A stretch of 64,000 nt of DNA from assembly GCF_020360975.1 (NCBI RefSeq), contig NW_025408669.1, forward strand, positions 4,402,001 through 4,466,000, given 5' to 3'. This DNA comes from Hirsutella rhossiliensis (Eukaryota; Ascomycota; Sordariomycetes; Hypocreales; Ophiocordycipitaceae). A program made the translations under genes and the position numbers. Shown here one piece after another: positions 35,143 through 46,117 of the stretch; positions within the stretch are counted from its first letter, which is position 1, and every line of letters starts with the position of its first letter. The notes under the pieces are model-generated. The model ran no database searches. It was not told where the DNA came from and was given only the letters and a program-made list of their open reading frames with translations.

Positions 35143-37556
35143 TCAGTGGTACCCATTCACGCCGCCCGCCCGCAGAGCGTCCAGCTCATCCCTGACCTTC
35201 CTAAACTCATCCTGCGCCTGTCTCTCGCGCCGGGTCACGAGACTGACCTCCTCCCTCAGCGCCTCAAGCCGCCGGGTGACGGCCACGTCCTCCGAAATGG
35301 CCAGCGTCTGGAACCCGCCCAGCGCATTCCGCGCCTTCTCGAGTGCTTCCCATGCGTCCTTGACTTTGTCCTTCAGCATCTTTTGCCGCTTCTGGTAGCC
35401 GCCCAGGTGAAGAGCCAGCTTCTTTTCCATCTTGGTTCCCTCCTCGGCAGAGGCCATGATGGAGTCTTGGGCGGACTATAAGAGGGGCAAAGTTAGCATC
35501 CAAAATCATAGACGTCGTAAATGGCAACAAAGATCAGAGCAAAACTCACGTCAAATGCGGCGCGCATGGCGGACTTTTGCTCCTCTTCGTCGTCATTGTA
35601 GCAGCCCAGACCGAGCAGCGTCGAATCCGGCGCGCGGCCGTCAAAGACACCCTGTATCTCTGCAAGGCTGGGGCGAGGCTTAGTTTCCGACAGGATCAGG
35701 AGGCGCGCGTCGGCGAGGGCGCTGTCGTCGATGTGATCGATCGTGTGAGGAGTGCCCTTGAGTTCAGACCCTGGCAAGGGGTATTTGCTCGCATCGTGGG
35801 CCACGAGCGCTGCTGCCTCTCTTGCAATCATGGCCGCGGCAGGGTCCGTCATCTGATCGGCCGCCTTCGCCAGATGCGTCAAGTCGACAACCAGCGGCCG
35901 CGGGAGGCCGCGTTGCATGACTTGAGATCTCCGTCTTCGCTCCAATTCTTCTTCCGCCTCTCGCCTCTCCCGCTCTCTCCGGTCACGCTCGGCCGCATCT
36001 TCCTGCCGGGCTTCCTCGGACATGCCCGTTTCTTGCTGGTCATCGGGAATTTCGAATTCCCACTCGGTGTCTTTGGGCCTGGGAAGCGAGGCGAGACCCG
36101 CACGGACTTGGTTTCGCGCCGCCATCTCGTGCATTCTCACGTCCCGAGGGGTGGCGGAAGTCGGGGTCATGGCACCGTCCTGGTTCAAGGCGAATGTGTC
36201 GCGTGGGGTTCGCATGGGCGTTTGCCCCGGCCGGCCCGGCGTTGCGCCGACGCCGTTGGCGCCCCTCAGGGGTGTCGACATGGGATTCGGCGTAGCCACC
36301 GTCTGTTTCCGGGGAGCGATGCCCTCGAAGCCCGTCGAACCTGCTCCTTCATGGAGAGGAGTGTTCTCGCCGCCCAGCAAAGCCGACTTGGTCTCGTTGA
36401 GAGCTCGTATGTTTCGAATCTCGTTGGCAATGTGGTCTTCCTGTGCTGGCGCCTTTGGCGTCCGGATCGGAGCGTTGGTGTTGAGTGTGGAATACGAGTT
36501 GACCAAGCCTCGGGTCGCGTCATTGTCGCTCTCCCTGGCCATTGTGTTGGCCGCCTCGCCCATCTTGCCCATCTTGATTATTTCTTCCAGTTCGCCGTCG
36601 TTGACCTGCGGTGCCGGCAGGTTCAGGGCGCGACGCTTGCTATTCTGCTCGGCCTCACGCAGCTTCTGCATCTGGCCCGCCTTGATAGCCGCCTTTTGCG
36701 AGTCCGACATGCCTTCCTTTTCATTCTTCCTCCTTTTGCGTTCGCCATCTTCATCACCATCGCCCTTTCGCTTGGTTGCAAGCTGCTGCTTCCGAGGATC
36801 GAATGCCTGGCGCTGCAGTTCGTTGCGGGACAGTTCGTCGAGAGTGTCGTAGAAACCGGGTGCGGCCTTCTTCTCGAATGGGATGTCGGCGTTGTAGTCC
36901 ATTTCGCCCTTCTTGCGAGTCACCACCTTGATGTTGATGCCGGCCGTCTTGAGCTCTCGGCGCTTCTGCAGCGAGGCCAGACGACGGGACTCCTCCTGCT
37001 GACGCTCGCGTGCCTTTCTCTTTGCTTTTTTGCCCTGCGTGTTGGCGAGGCGGGCTCGAGCCTCGCTCAGCATTTCCTTTTCGTCCTCATCGAGATCGAT
37101 GGTGTCGGGGCGGGCGGGCTTGGTCTCCGGGTCTGGGTCGAGCTCGCCCGGGCGAAGCCTCCTGGTGTCAGCAGCGCTGGGAGCCTGCGTCTCGCCACCC
37201 TCGGGGCCAGTGAGGCCAAGAGTCGAGGACTCGCGGGCCTCGGCTTCGTCGAGGAGCTTTTGGTATCGCTCGAGGCACTGGTTGGCGGTGCGGCCGACAA
37301 TGGGGGCAATGGTGCGCCACTGGGTGGGCATGATTTTTGCGAGGTGCAGAAGCTTCTCATCCTCTTCCTTGCTCCATTCAATCTTCTTGATGCTGGGGTC
37401 AAGCCATTCGTTCCAGCGAGCTTTGCACTGCTTGGGCGTCTTGCGCGCCAGCAGCGAGGACACGCGTGCCCACTGGTTGAGTCCATACTTGGAGACGGAG
37501 GCCTTGAGGATCTCGTCCTCGATGTTGGTCCACACCCCTCCCTTGACGACGGGCAT
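35143..37556 (-). CDS. cef1: Cef1/Cdc5, Myb-domain pre-mRNA splicing factor
   Basis: A core component of the Prp19 (NineTeen) complex, needed for spliceosome activation in the nucleus. Two exons on the minus strand, 35550-37556 and 35143-35475 (intron 74 nt), 779 residues. Two Myb repeats occupy about 8-105 ([20 protein letters not shown]; then [16 protein letters not shown]). A Lys/Arg/Glu-rich coiled region with nuclear localisation signals follows ([27 protein letters not shown] is its core), then a TP-rich stretch ([15 protein letters not shown]) of likely phosphorylation sites. A C-terminal coiled coil is in exon 2. The gene is intact and close in length to other fungal Cdc5 proteins. 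It marks the left border of the transposon-rich island. Confidence 0.96.
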
Positions 37557-39817
37557 TTTGGCGGTAGGCAGGTAAGCCGTGGTTGTTTAACGGAGGAAGT
37601 GGGAGTGGACAAAATGCGCCAAGACGAGGCTGTACTGTATGGAGTATGGAGTTCAGCTGGGCATTGCTGAGTCAGATGTTGATGACATAATCACAGATGA
37701 TCGACTACCAGCCGTCGCCGTTGACATTTGCAAGTCACAAGAGAAGGACGACATGCCGAAGCATAGATGGACGAAACATAAATACATCAGCCAGTGACTG
37801 CCCCCCCGCTCCTTTGCGTCCTCAAGATTGGATGAGTCCCGATACATTTGGAATCAACGAACTTGTCCCGCTGTTTTGCTATGTCACGTGACTCCCGTCC
37901 TCAATCCCGATCGTCGGTCGAAACCGGTCTTGACCCAAGAGCTGTCCTGGCCACTTGACAAGGCGCCGGCTGCCACCAACTTAGGCGACATGCAAGCAGT
38001 GAGCAAAGTCTGTAGCTGGGGAAGCTGGCCGGCTCGCTGGAGCATCGATTTTCTCTGAGGCGGAGGCTGCGGTGAGCTCTAGTCTGACTCTGCGACATTT
38101 CCTGCCTCCATATCTGCCTCATGCTTACACACAGCGCTGTAGCTTGCCTGGGTACGCATCGCGGAGCATGACGCCATGTCGTCTCTTGCCTCTTGCCCAT
38201 GCCGTCGCGTCTTGCCCAACATCGTGGCGCATGACGCCATGTTCGTCTCTGGCTTCACTCGCGTGGCATTAGCCCCGCAGATGCCTCTCCATGTATAAAG
38301 TTGCCTCGCTGAAACTGGGCTGGAGTTGCTACCTAGCTTCCAGTGTTCCTCATAGGTCCTTTGTACAGTTATGCTCAACCAAGTGTCTTTGGATTTTCCT
38401 CTTCTCCGACTAAATGACGTTTATGCGGTGGACAATCCGCGGCCGGACTCGTTGCTTTGTAAAAGCCTGAAAGGCATCCTCATGGCGGAAAAAGAGCTCG
38501 CTGCACCATGTCGGTATATGAGCCAATCCCCGGGTCTCCCGTTCAAAGTTTCAAACTACAGTCAAAATATGATTGGATGAGATAAACACAACTGTCTGCC
38601 AACGCATTCACACATCGCCTTTGAGTCGAGAATACCAAGAGCCCGGGCGGATATAAGCGACTGGGCAAGCAATCGGTTGAGGCAGTCATACGTACGAGTG
38701 GACGGCCAAGTGGACAGTCGAGCAGACAGACGGACAAGCTCACCTCAATCGCTAGGAATGAAAGAGACCACGACCGCGGCAAAGTAGAGGGCCCTGGCGC
38801 CAAACAAAAAAAGCCGACGACATAAACACTGGTAGCATCGCTAACCCACCACCACAGGAAACAACCAAGAACGGTCATGGTGAACCTCACAGCGAGCCAG
38901 AAAGGCAACACGCGCCATGAAGTCTTTGTAACTCCCCATCTCCCTGCCCATGTCCATTTCAACATGGTTGCTGCGGTAATAAGGAGTCATCGCCATCGGT
39001 GGACAGTGTATCCTGCAGAAACCCCTTCGGCGAGCCATCGATTCCATCATGAGTCCGGATATCCGAAGATCAACTGACACATCAGCTGCAAAATCGTCGA
39101 TGGGCGCCTGATTGTGAAAACAAAGAGGTCAATACTACCGTGTGAGAGCTTGAAGAGATTACAAGACGCAATCCCTAGCGTTCTGCAACTGCTCGAAGAG
39201 CATTACTCGCCGAAACACTGCTGTCTCCATTATTGATGGACGGCTTCCTTCAAACATGTCTTCACCGGGTCAGGCGCTTCGGACAATTATCAACGTTTGC
39301 TTCATCGCCGCATCAGGGACAATCGTCCTCCGCGCACTGGGGATACGACGATCAGCTCTCCTACCTGGACCATGTGTTTGGCTGTACGTGGTGCTACGCA
39401 GATTTTGCATTTGGAGTTGGGGGTTTGCCTGATACTCGCCGACGCTTCATTACCTTGACTAGGTGGAAAGATGTGGGCAGCGGAGAGAGCCTCGACGACC
39501 CAAGATGGAAGTCGCATCTCCTTCAACAAACTGGGGTGCAACCTTTGATCCGGAAAATGGGCAGGGGCGTGTTGGCCAGGCGTTTGAGAAGTTGAGAAGA
39601 CATGGAAATCCTGTCTTTTATGGCGACGCTCCGCCCATCAATCCTGCCAGCATAAAGGATTTATGGACGTATATTTATGAGAAAAATGACAAGTTGATAC
39701 GAACTTCAACTTGTACATAGTGCAGAACTGATGATCGACCCTAGCTAACGGCATAAATTCAACCTCATTCGGCTCAGCTGGTATGGCCTCACGAGCTAGA
39801 GAGGACTTACACCAACC
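37557..39817. other. Intergenic, no supported gene (island edge)
   Basis: About 2.3 kb between the Cef1 start and the PSD-family gene. Several open frames of 60-140 codons exist on both strands (for example minus 38543-38965 and plus 39233-39595), but none has a motif I recognise. Base composition is more AT-rich than in the flanking genes. Parts may be decayed genes. Confidence 0.5.
39463..39720 (+). CDS. Unassigned small open frame (85 codons)
   Basis: I do not recognise this product. The frame contains AFEKLRRHGNPVFYGDAPPINPASIKDLW, which looks protein-like rather than random (balanced composition, ordered hydrophobics). The upstream frame at 39246-39420 could be a first exon with hydrophobic segments. 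It may be the tail of a longer, decayed gene at the edge of the island, or chance. Confidence 0.2.
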   Translation: MERCGQRREPRRPKMEVASPSTNWGATFDPENGQGRVGQAFEKLRRHGNPVFYGDAPPINPASIKDLWTYIYEKNDKLIRTSTCT

Positions 39818-40388
39818 TCACTTTGGAGCTCGGGCCAGGACAGTTCCCATCTTGGAGTATGTACCTCCCGCCGAGACCACAAAGTCCTCGACCTGGAGGC
39901 CGGCCTTGGCCTGAAACACGCAAATGATGTCGGAGCCTCCAAACAAGAAGCACGAGATATCGTCTCCCTTCTTCACCACGTCGCCCTTTCTGACCGACAG
40001 CTTGACGGACGACACCATGGCCATGCCAATGGGAAGCACCGCAACCTTGCCCAGGACGGGGTTGTCAATGACCACGACGCCTCGCAGCTGCAGGAACTGG
40101 TACCCTGGGGTGTTGGGGGCGTCGGGCCCGCACATGATGCGGATGGGCCGGCACTGCGCGTCAACCTCGAGGTAGGCCGCTCCCTGGACGTTCTTGGCCT
40201 CAATCACCTTGCCCGAGACGGGCGCGTGCTGGCGGTGGTAGTTGAAGGTGTTGAGGAACGCGTGCATCCAGACGCCGCCGCCAAACTCGAGCGCGTGCTC
40301 GCTTCCCTGCAGCAGCGAGCTGATGGTCCACGGGAGGTTCTTGATGTTGACGATGCCCTCGGACTCGATGCTGATGATGCTTGCGTTT

Positions 40389-40393
40389 TCTAC
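40389..40393. other. 5-bp target-site duplication (left), TCTAC
   Basis: TCTAC directly precedes the 5' LTR and is repeated at 46118-46122 directly after the 3' LTR, as expected for integrase-mediated insertion. Confidence 0.95.
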
Positions 40394-40582
40394 TGTAACG
40401 GGCTGAGCCCGTGAGGGTCTCGGCTCCGCTCTCGACAAGACCCACCGGAGCTCCGCTTATAAGCTCGTGCCATCTTCGAGAGCTTTCCTTTCTTTTCTTT
40501 TCTTCTTCTTTTCTCCTTAGCTTTAGGATACTCGTCGCAGTCGCTCAGCTAGTTGTCAACACACTCAGTTGAGACCGTTACA
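40394..40582 (+). repeat. 5' LTR of Gypsy element
   Basis: 189 bp, starting TGTAACGGGC and ending CCGTTACA. A TATAAG box is at 40458-40463. A CT-rich block precedes AGCTTTAGGATA (40519-40530), the candidate transcription start and self-primer. It differs from the 3' LTR by GGG (40415-40417) versus GG. Confidence 0.96.
40458..40463 (+). promoter_or_regulatory. TATA box in the LTR
   Basis: TATAAG lies 61 bp upstream of the proposed transcript start at 40519. An identical box is in the 3' LTR at about 45993. Confidence 0.6.
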
Positions 40583-40583
40583 T

Positions 40584-40595
40584 TATCCTAAAGCT
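40584..40595 (+). other. Primer-binding site, complementary to LTR-internal sequence (self-priming type)
   Basis: TATCCTAAAGCT begins one base after the 5' LTR ends and is the exact reverse complement of AGCTTTAGGATA at 40519-40530. In Tf1 of fission yeast the first 11 nt of the RNA pair with the binding site in place of a tRNA. The same arrangement here predicts that the RNA begins at about 40519. Confidence 0.8.
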
Positions 40596-41024
40596 CCGCT
40601 CATCGTTAAAGCCTTTGATCACAATCAATTGGCAGCGCTGTTCAGTTCCCTTTGTGGGTACGCGGAGTGGCAGTAGCTTGGGCAATCCTGTGTGGAACGC
40701 CCGCGACGAAAGTGCGTGTGTGTACGGCGCCAAAGCCAGCTTGGCTCGCGTCGCGTAGCTCTCATCTCCCGAGCAAAGGACGTGGAGCGTCAATCTGCTC
40801 TCCGTACGGCGTGCGGTTGAGCGAGAAGTACGTGATTGCTGCTTGGCTCCCAGTGTGGACGGCAGCAGCTGGACTAGAAGCCCTGTGCAGAACGTCCAGC
40901 CGTGTAGGAAGGAGCCTTCGAGGCGTTGATAGCGTTCGACCGTTGTCGAGATATCCCTTCCGTATCAGACTTGCTGTGTGATCAAGTCGCCCTCAGTCCT
41001 GAGAGACGAGGAAAATCTTCAGTC

Positions 41025-42188
41025 ATGGAGGCAATCGATTCCCAGCAAGGTTCTTTTGAGCCTCAATCGATGATGCAAGCCCTGGCTGCAGTGATGGACA
41101 AACTAGAAAGTGTGTGTGCAAGCCAAGAGGCCGAACGCGAAGAGATGCGATCGCAGATCCGAATCCTCCAAACAGCCGTCTCAACTCCGACTCCGGCAAA
41201 TGAACCAGTCGCTCCTATCGAACCGATGTCCGACAACACGCCTCAATCGATCGAGACATCCGAAAGAATCCCATCAAAGAGGGTAAAACCAACCTTGCCT
41301 GATCCGCCGAAATTCGATGGAACCAGGAAAAACTTCCGTCCCTGGTTCTTAGAGATGAAAGCGAAATTGGCTGTGGACCGACAGGCATTCGACAATAAAG
41401 AAGCACTCTTCGCCTATGTGTACTCCCGGTTGGCGGGAACAGCCCAGAACATGGCCGCTGCTTATTACGAACAGGGCGGTATCGATGGTGCTCGCTCCCC
41501 AGATCTGTTTCTCGACTACTTGAACCGTCGGTACGGGGACCCGAACGCAAAGGCACGAGCACTGGATCGACTTCGATCGTTGAAGCAGAAGCCTGATGAG
41601 AGTTTCGCCAGTTTCTTCCCAAAGTTCGAGAAAGAGCTTGCCGATAGTGGCGGTGGCGAGTGGGCCGACGTGGTGCAAATCAATTACTTGGAAGGAGCAA
41701 TTAATAATAGGCTCAAGTCGAGTCTCGTCAGTGCCGTCAGTCTCCGAAGGATTTCAACAGCTACGCCGAGCTACTCTTGACGATTGGCTCGCGCCTAGAT
41801 AGCCTCAATTTCCACCAACGACAACAAGGCCGCGAGCAGAGGTCAAGAAAGGAGTATGGTCGTTTATCCGAACCGCTCGAGTCCCGACAAAGCCCCGTCA
41901 CCCGGATCGCCAACCACGTCGTCCCCCCCGTCCGATGATCAGATGGATTGGGAACCCGTGAAAGCAAATCGGTTGATAAACGGCAGGAGGGCCCCGGAGG
42001 AAAAGCAATTTGTTCCGTTGGAGGAGCGCAAATGTTACGAGTGCGGGAAGCTTGGCCATCTTGCGGCCAAGTGTCCCGGGAAGGAGCGGCGGCAGCAGAG
42101 AGTCAAGGTCCGTGTCGAAGAGAAGACAAGAAGCTCGAGAGCAAAGCACCAAGAGCCCGCGGAGAGTTCTAGCGGGGACCTCCGATGA
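41025..42188 (+). pseudogene. Gypsy gag (capsid and CCHC nucleocapsid), frame broken
   Basis: Starts at ATG 41025 with a coiled N-terminus, then a retrotransposon capsid region (PDPPKFDGTRKNFRPWFLEMKAKL-like, with RYGDPNAKARALDRL), and runs to a stop at 41780. The frame must shift near 41745 and again before 41900 to reach the CCHC knuckle CYECGKLGHLAAKC (42034-42075). The shifts are compatible with lost bases in short runs. The product would package the element's RNA. Confidence 0.85.
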
Positions 42189-42275
42189 CCATTCGGAAAA
42201 CGAGTAGCTCCTGACGAAAATCGCCGTCAGGAGCGCGCAAAGGCTGAGGCGGAATGGGCAACTCAGAAGGACGAG

Positions 42276-45200
42276 ATGGACTGTGAAGGCCTCTACGTAA
42301 ATTTCGGTATCAATCGAGAGTATTTCACCACGGCCTTCGTTGACTGTGGTTGCCTGTGTTATGGGACCATCAGTGAGCGCCTTGCCCGCAAGCTTCACCT
42401 GCCGCGTATTCCGATTAAACCTCGAGCGTTGGAGCAGGTCAACACATTCTCACCCGAGGCCATCTGTGCCGTGACCTACTTCGACTTCGATATCGACGGG
42501 TACCAGAAGAAAAGAGCTTTTTTCTACGTTGTGCGAGACCAGACCGATCCTGTGATTCTGGGCAAGAAGTGGTTGAACCAGGAGGATGTCACCTTGCGAT
42601 TATCGCAGAACCTCTTGCATATCGGGACGCACGACCATTGGGTGAAAGGCCGAGACCCGAAGGAGGAGGAACGGTGCAACATACGAGGACAGGCGGCGTT
42701 CGTGTTCGCCGGAATGGTTCGCCGAGCAAGAAAGTTCAAGCATCGAGACGATGGAGTGCGGATCTTCGCCGCAAGCCTGAAAGACATTGAGAAGGCATTG
42801 ACTCCGAGGAAGAAGTCAGACCCGAGAGAGAAGCTGCCCCGTCACTACCACGAGTACCTATCCGTCTTCGACCGCGACCAAGCGGACCAACTCCCACCGC
42901 GTCGTCCGGGGTGTGATCACAAGATTCAGTTAGAGAGAGGTCCTGATGACAAGGAGAAAGAACCGCCGTGGGGACCATTGTACGGCATGTCACGAGAAGA
43001 GCTCATTGTTCTGCGAAAGACTCTCACTGAGCTACTCGACAAGGGTTTCATTCGAGCAAGTAGTTCTCCAGCGTCAGCACCAGTTTTGTTCGTGAGGAAG
43101 CCCGGTGGTGGTCTGCGCTTTGCGTGGACTATCGAGGATTGAATGCGATCACCAAGAAAGACCGATATCCCTTGCCGTTGATCGAGGAAACTTTGCGGTC
43201 GCTGTCCAAGGCCAAGTGGCTCACCAAACTTGACGTTATCGCAGCATTTCACAAGATTCGCGTCGAGGAGGGAGACGAGTGGAAGACAGCATTCAGAACA
43301 CGTTACGGACTCTACGAATGGCTTGTCACGCCATTCGGGTTGACGGGTGCTCCGCAACGTTTCAGCGTTACATAAACCACACGTTGCGAGATTTCCTCGA
43401 CGAGTTCTGTTCCGCTTACATTGACGACATCTTGATCTACTCGAGCGGTTCGCTCGCAGATCATCGCAACAAAGTCAGGCAGGTCCTTGCTCGACTGCGA
43501 GATGCAGGCCTGCAGATTGATATCGACAAGTGTGACTTTGAGGCAAAGAGTGTCAAGTACCTGGGCTTCATCGTCGAAGCCGGGAAAGGTATCCGCGTGG
43601 ACCCGGAGAAGGTGCAGGCAATTCAGCAGTGGCAGCGACCCCGTTCTGTCAAAGGCGTCAGAAGCTTTCTGGGGTTTGCCAACTATTACCGGCAATTCAT
43701 TCCCAGATTCTCCAACATCGCCGCGCCTCTAACGGCGTTAACAAAGAAGGATGCGGTGTTTGCGTGGTCGAAGGAGTGCGACAAGGCCTTCGAGGAGTTG
43801 AAGGCTCTTCTGACCAGTGCGCCGGTCCTTGCGCAATGGGATCCGGATAGAGAGACGATTGTGGAGACGGATTCATCCGGTTATGTCACAGGAGGGGCGC
43901 TCTCGCAAAAGGGCGATGACGGCATCATGCGGCCTGTGGCCTTCTTCTCAAAGAAAAACGCACCGGCGGAGTGCAACTACCCAATCCACGATAAAGAGCT
44001 GCTGGCGATCATTCGCTGCCTTGAGCATTGGGACGCCGAATTGAGGAGTGTGAAGTCCTTTACCGTTTTGACGGATCATCTCAACCTCCGTTACTTCACC
44101 AAGAAGCAGCAACTGAGTGAACGTCAGGCGCGATGGGCTGAGACGCTATCGCGGTACAGCTTCACCATCAAGCATCGACCGGGCAAAGAAGCCGTCGTAC
44201 CGGACACGCTGTCTCGACGAGAACAGGACATGCCGCACAGCGCCGAAGATGATCGGTTGCAAGGACGACGTGTTCAGCTGCTGCAACGTAACAAGGGTGG
44301 CCTGGTGACAAAAGTCAAGAGCGGTTATGTCACCAAGGGCGACACGGATCAACCCGATGACGCAACAACTGACCAAGACGACTCAATCGAAAACCCTTTC
44401 TCGGACCCGGAACTGCAGAAGTTATGGGACGAAGGTGTCAAGAAGCACAATCGTTATTGGCTCATCCGAAAGGCCGTACAGCAAGGCGAGAGGCGTCTGC
44501 CGTCGCATTGGGGACTGCCCGTGATGCTCTCGGAATGCTCGATTGACGATGGACAGCGGCTCTGCTGGCGAGAGCGAATTTGGGTGCCGAACCACGAACC
44601 CTGCGCACGCGGCTTATGCAGGAGACGCATGACTCAACGCTTGCAGGACACCCCGGACGGGACATGCTGAAGTCCTTGTTGAGCCGCAAGTTTTATTGGC
44701 CAGGCCTCGATTCAGACGTGCGTCAATTTGTGAGAAATTGTGATGTGTGTGGCCGAAGCAACATTTGGCGAGAGAAGCGTCGCGGTTTATTGAAGCCGCT
44801 ACCTATTCCAGACAGGATCTGGTCGGAGCTGTCAATTGACTTTGTGACAGACCTGCCACCAACCAAGTCGAACGGTTCGACCAACCTTATGGTCGTGACG
44901 GACAGACTGTCCAAAAGTGTCGTTCTTGAGTCATTGAAGGACATCACGGCCGAGACGACGGCCAGAGCATTGCTACGGAACGTGGTGCAACACCATGGCG
45001 TGCCGCGCGCGATCGTCACTGACCGTGGCACGCAATTCACCAGTAGACTATGGCAGAGGCTCTGCGAGCTGCTACGCGTGAAGCAAAGATTGTCTACGGC
45101 GTGGCATCCGAGACTGACGGTGCAACAGAAAGGGCGAATCAGGAAGTCGAGAGATATCTGAGGATCTTTGCTGCTTATGCTCAGGATAACTGGGAAGAGC

Positions 45201-45950
45201 TGTTGCCAGCGGCCATGATGGCCATCAACAATCACAACTCGACGTCGACAGGCCTGAGCCCGTTCTTTATCACGCATGGGTATCATGTTGACCCGATACA
45301 AGTCAAGGAGAAGTTACGGACGGACGGAAGGTCCCCAGTGACCAGGGCTGAAAGCATTGTGCAACGATTTCGAGAGGCAACGGAATGGGCCCAGGCGGCA
45401 ATTGCGTCAGCGCAAGAGCAGCAAGAGAAGAACGCCAATTCGCGAAGACAGCCGTCAGACCAGTTCAAGCCTGGAGACAAGGTATGGCTGCGACTTCGCA
45501 ACATCCGATCCAATCGGCCATCCAAGAAGCTCGATTGGCTGTCGGCCAAGTACACCGTCCTGGAGACCATTGGGTCACACGCGTGCAGGCTGGACACGCC
45601 TCCGGAATACACAACGTGTTCCACGTGTCGCTCTTACGCTTAGCAGCGGACGATCCGCTACCGTCACAGACGTCGGATGACTACCGCCCACCGGCCATTT
45701 TGACGGACGATGGCGAGCTGTGGGAAGTGGAAGAGATTCTGGACAGGAAGAAAGTCGGAGAGAGTGGAAAGTGTTGGTGAAATGGGTCGGATGGATAGGT
45801 CCGACGTGGGAGCCAGTCAAGTACGTCGCAGACACAATAGCACTGGCTAGGTATGAAGAAGTTCATGGGAAAGTTGGATCGAAACCACCCCAATCGAAAC
45901 GATCGAAACGGGGAGGAAGGAGGGGTTATTGTAACGGGCTGAGCCCGTGA
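42276..45950 (+). pseudogene. Gypsy pol (protease, RT, RNase H, integrase, chromodomain), frame broken several times
   Basis: Pieces in order: protease region (FVDCGC, 42330-42360) up to a break at about 43130; reverse transcriptase with the YIDDIL catalytic motif (43419-43436), broken once at about 43358; RNase H with ETDSSGYVTGG (43864-43896) and TDHLNL; integrase with an HHCC finger (HDSTLAGHPGRDM, then CDVCG at 44740) and catalytic FVTDLPP and TDRGTQF; and a chromodomain (WKVLVKWVGWIGPTWEP, about 45750-45830). Breaks near 43130, 43358, 44605, 45106, 45606 and 45755 each fit one base missing from a run of two to four identical bases. The gene may therefore be intact in the organism. Confidence 0.9.
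45910..45925 (+). other. Polypurine tract before 3' LTR
   Basis: GGGGAGGAAGGAGGGG, four bases before the 3' LTR; the expected primer for plus-strand DNA synthesis. Confidence 0.8.
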
Positions 45951-46117
45951 GGTCTCGGCTCCGCTCTCGACAAGACCCACCGGAGCTCCGCTTATAAGCT
46001 CGTGCCATCTTCGAGAGCTTTCCTTTCTTTTCTTTTCTTCTTCTTTTCTCCTTAGCTTTAGGATACTCGTCGCAGTCGCTCAGCTAGTTGTCAACACACT
46101 CAGTTGAGACCGTTACA
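45930..46117 (+). repeat. 3' LTR of Gypsy element
   Basis: 188 bp, matching the 5' LTR apart from one G. It is followed by the TCTAC target duplication. Confidence 0.96.

Larger units (their letters stand above)
40394..46117 (+). mobile_element. Complete Ty3/Gypsy LTR retrotransposon, chromodomain (Tf1/sushi-like) type
   Basis: A full-length, 5724-bp element with 188/189-bp LTRs (TGTAAC...GTTACA), a 5-bp target duplication, a primer-binding site immediately after the 5' LTR and a polypurine tract (45910-45925) four bases before the 3' LTR. The order of domains is gag with CCHC zinc knuckle, protease, reverse transcriptase, RNase H, integrase and chromodomain; this is the chromovirus branch of Ty3/Gypsy. 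The two LTRs differ by a single base in a G run, so the insertion is recent. The coding region is broken at several places, and those I examined fit one-base loss in short homopolymers. It lies within a PSD-family gene. Confidence 0.96.

Noticed and set aside
35577..37670. Open frame of 697 codons on the + strand opposite Cef1
   Set aside because: It mirrors the Cef1 exon in antisense; no motif, and composition follows from the complementary codons.
38543..39080. Possible membrane-protein fragment on the - strand
   Set aside because: Some hydrophobic runs are present, but the frames change and no family is recognisable; evidence is too weak to annotate.
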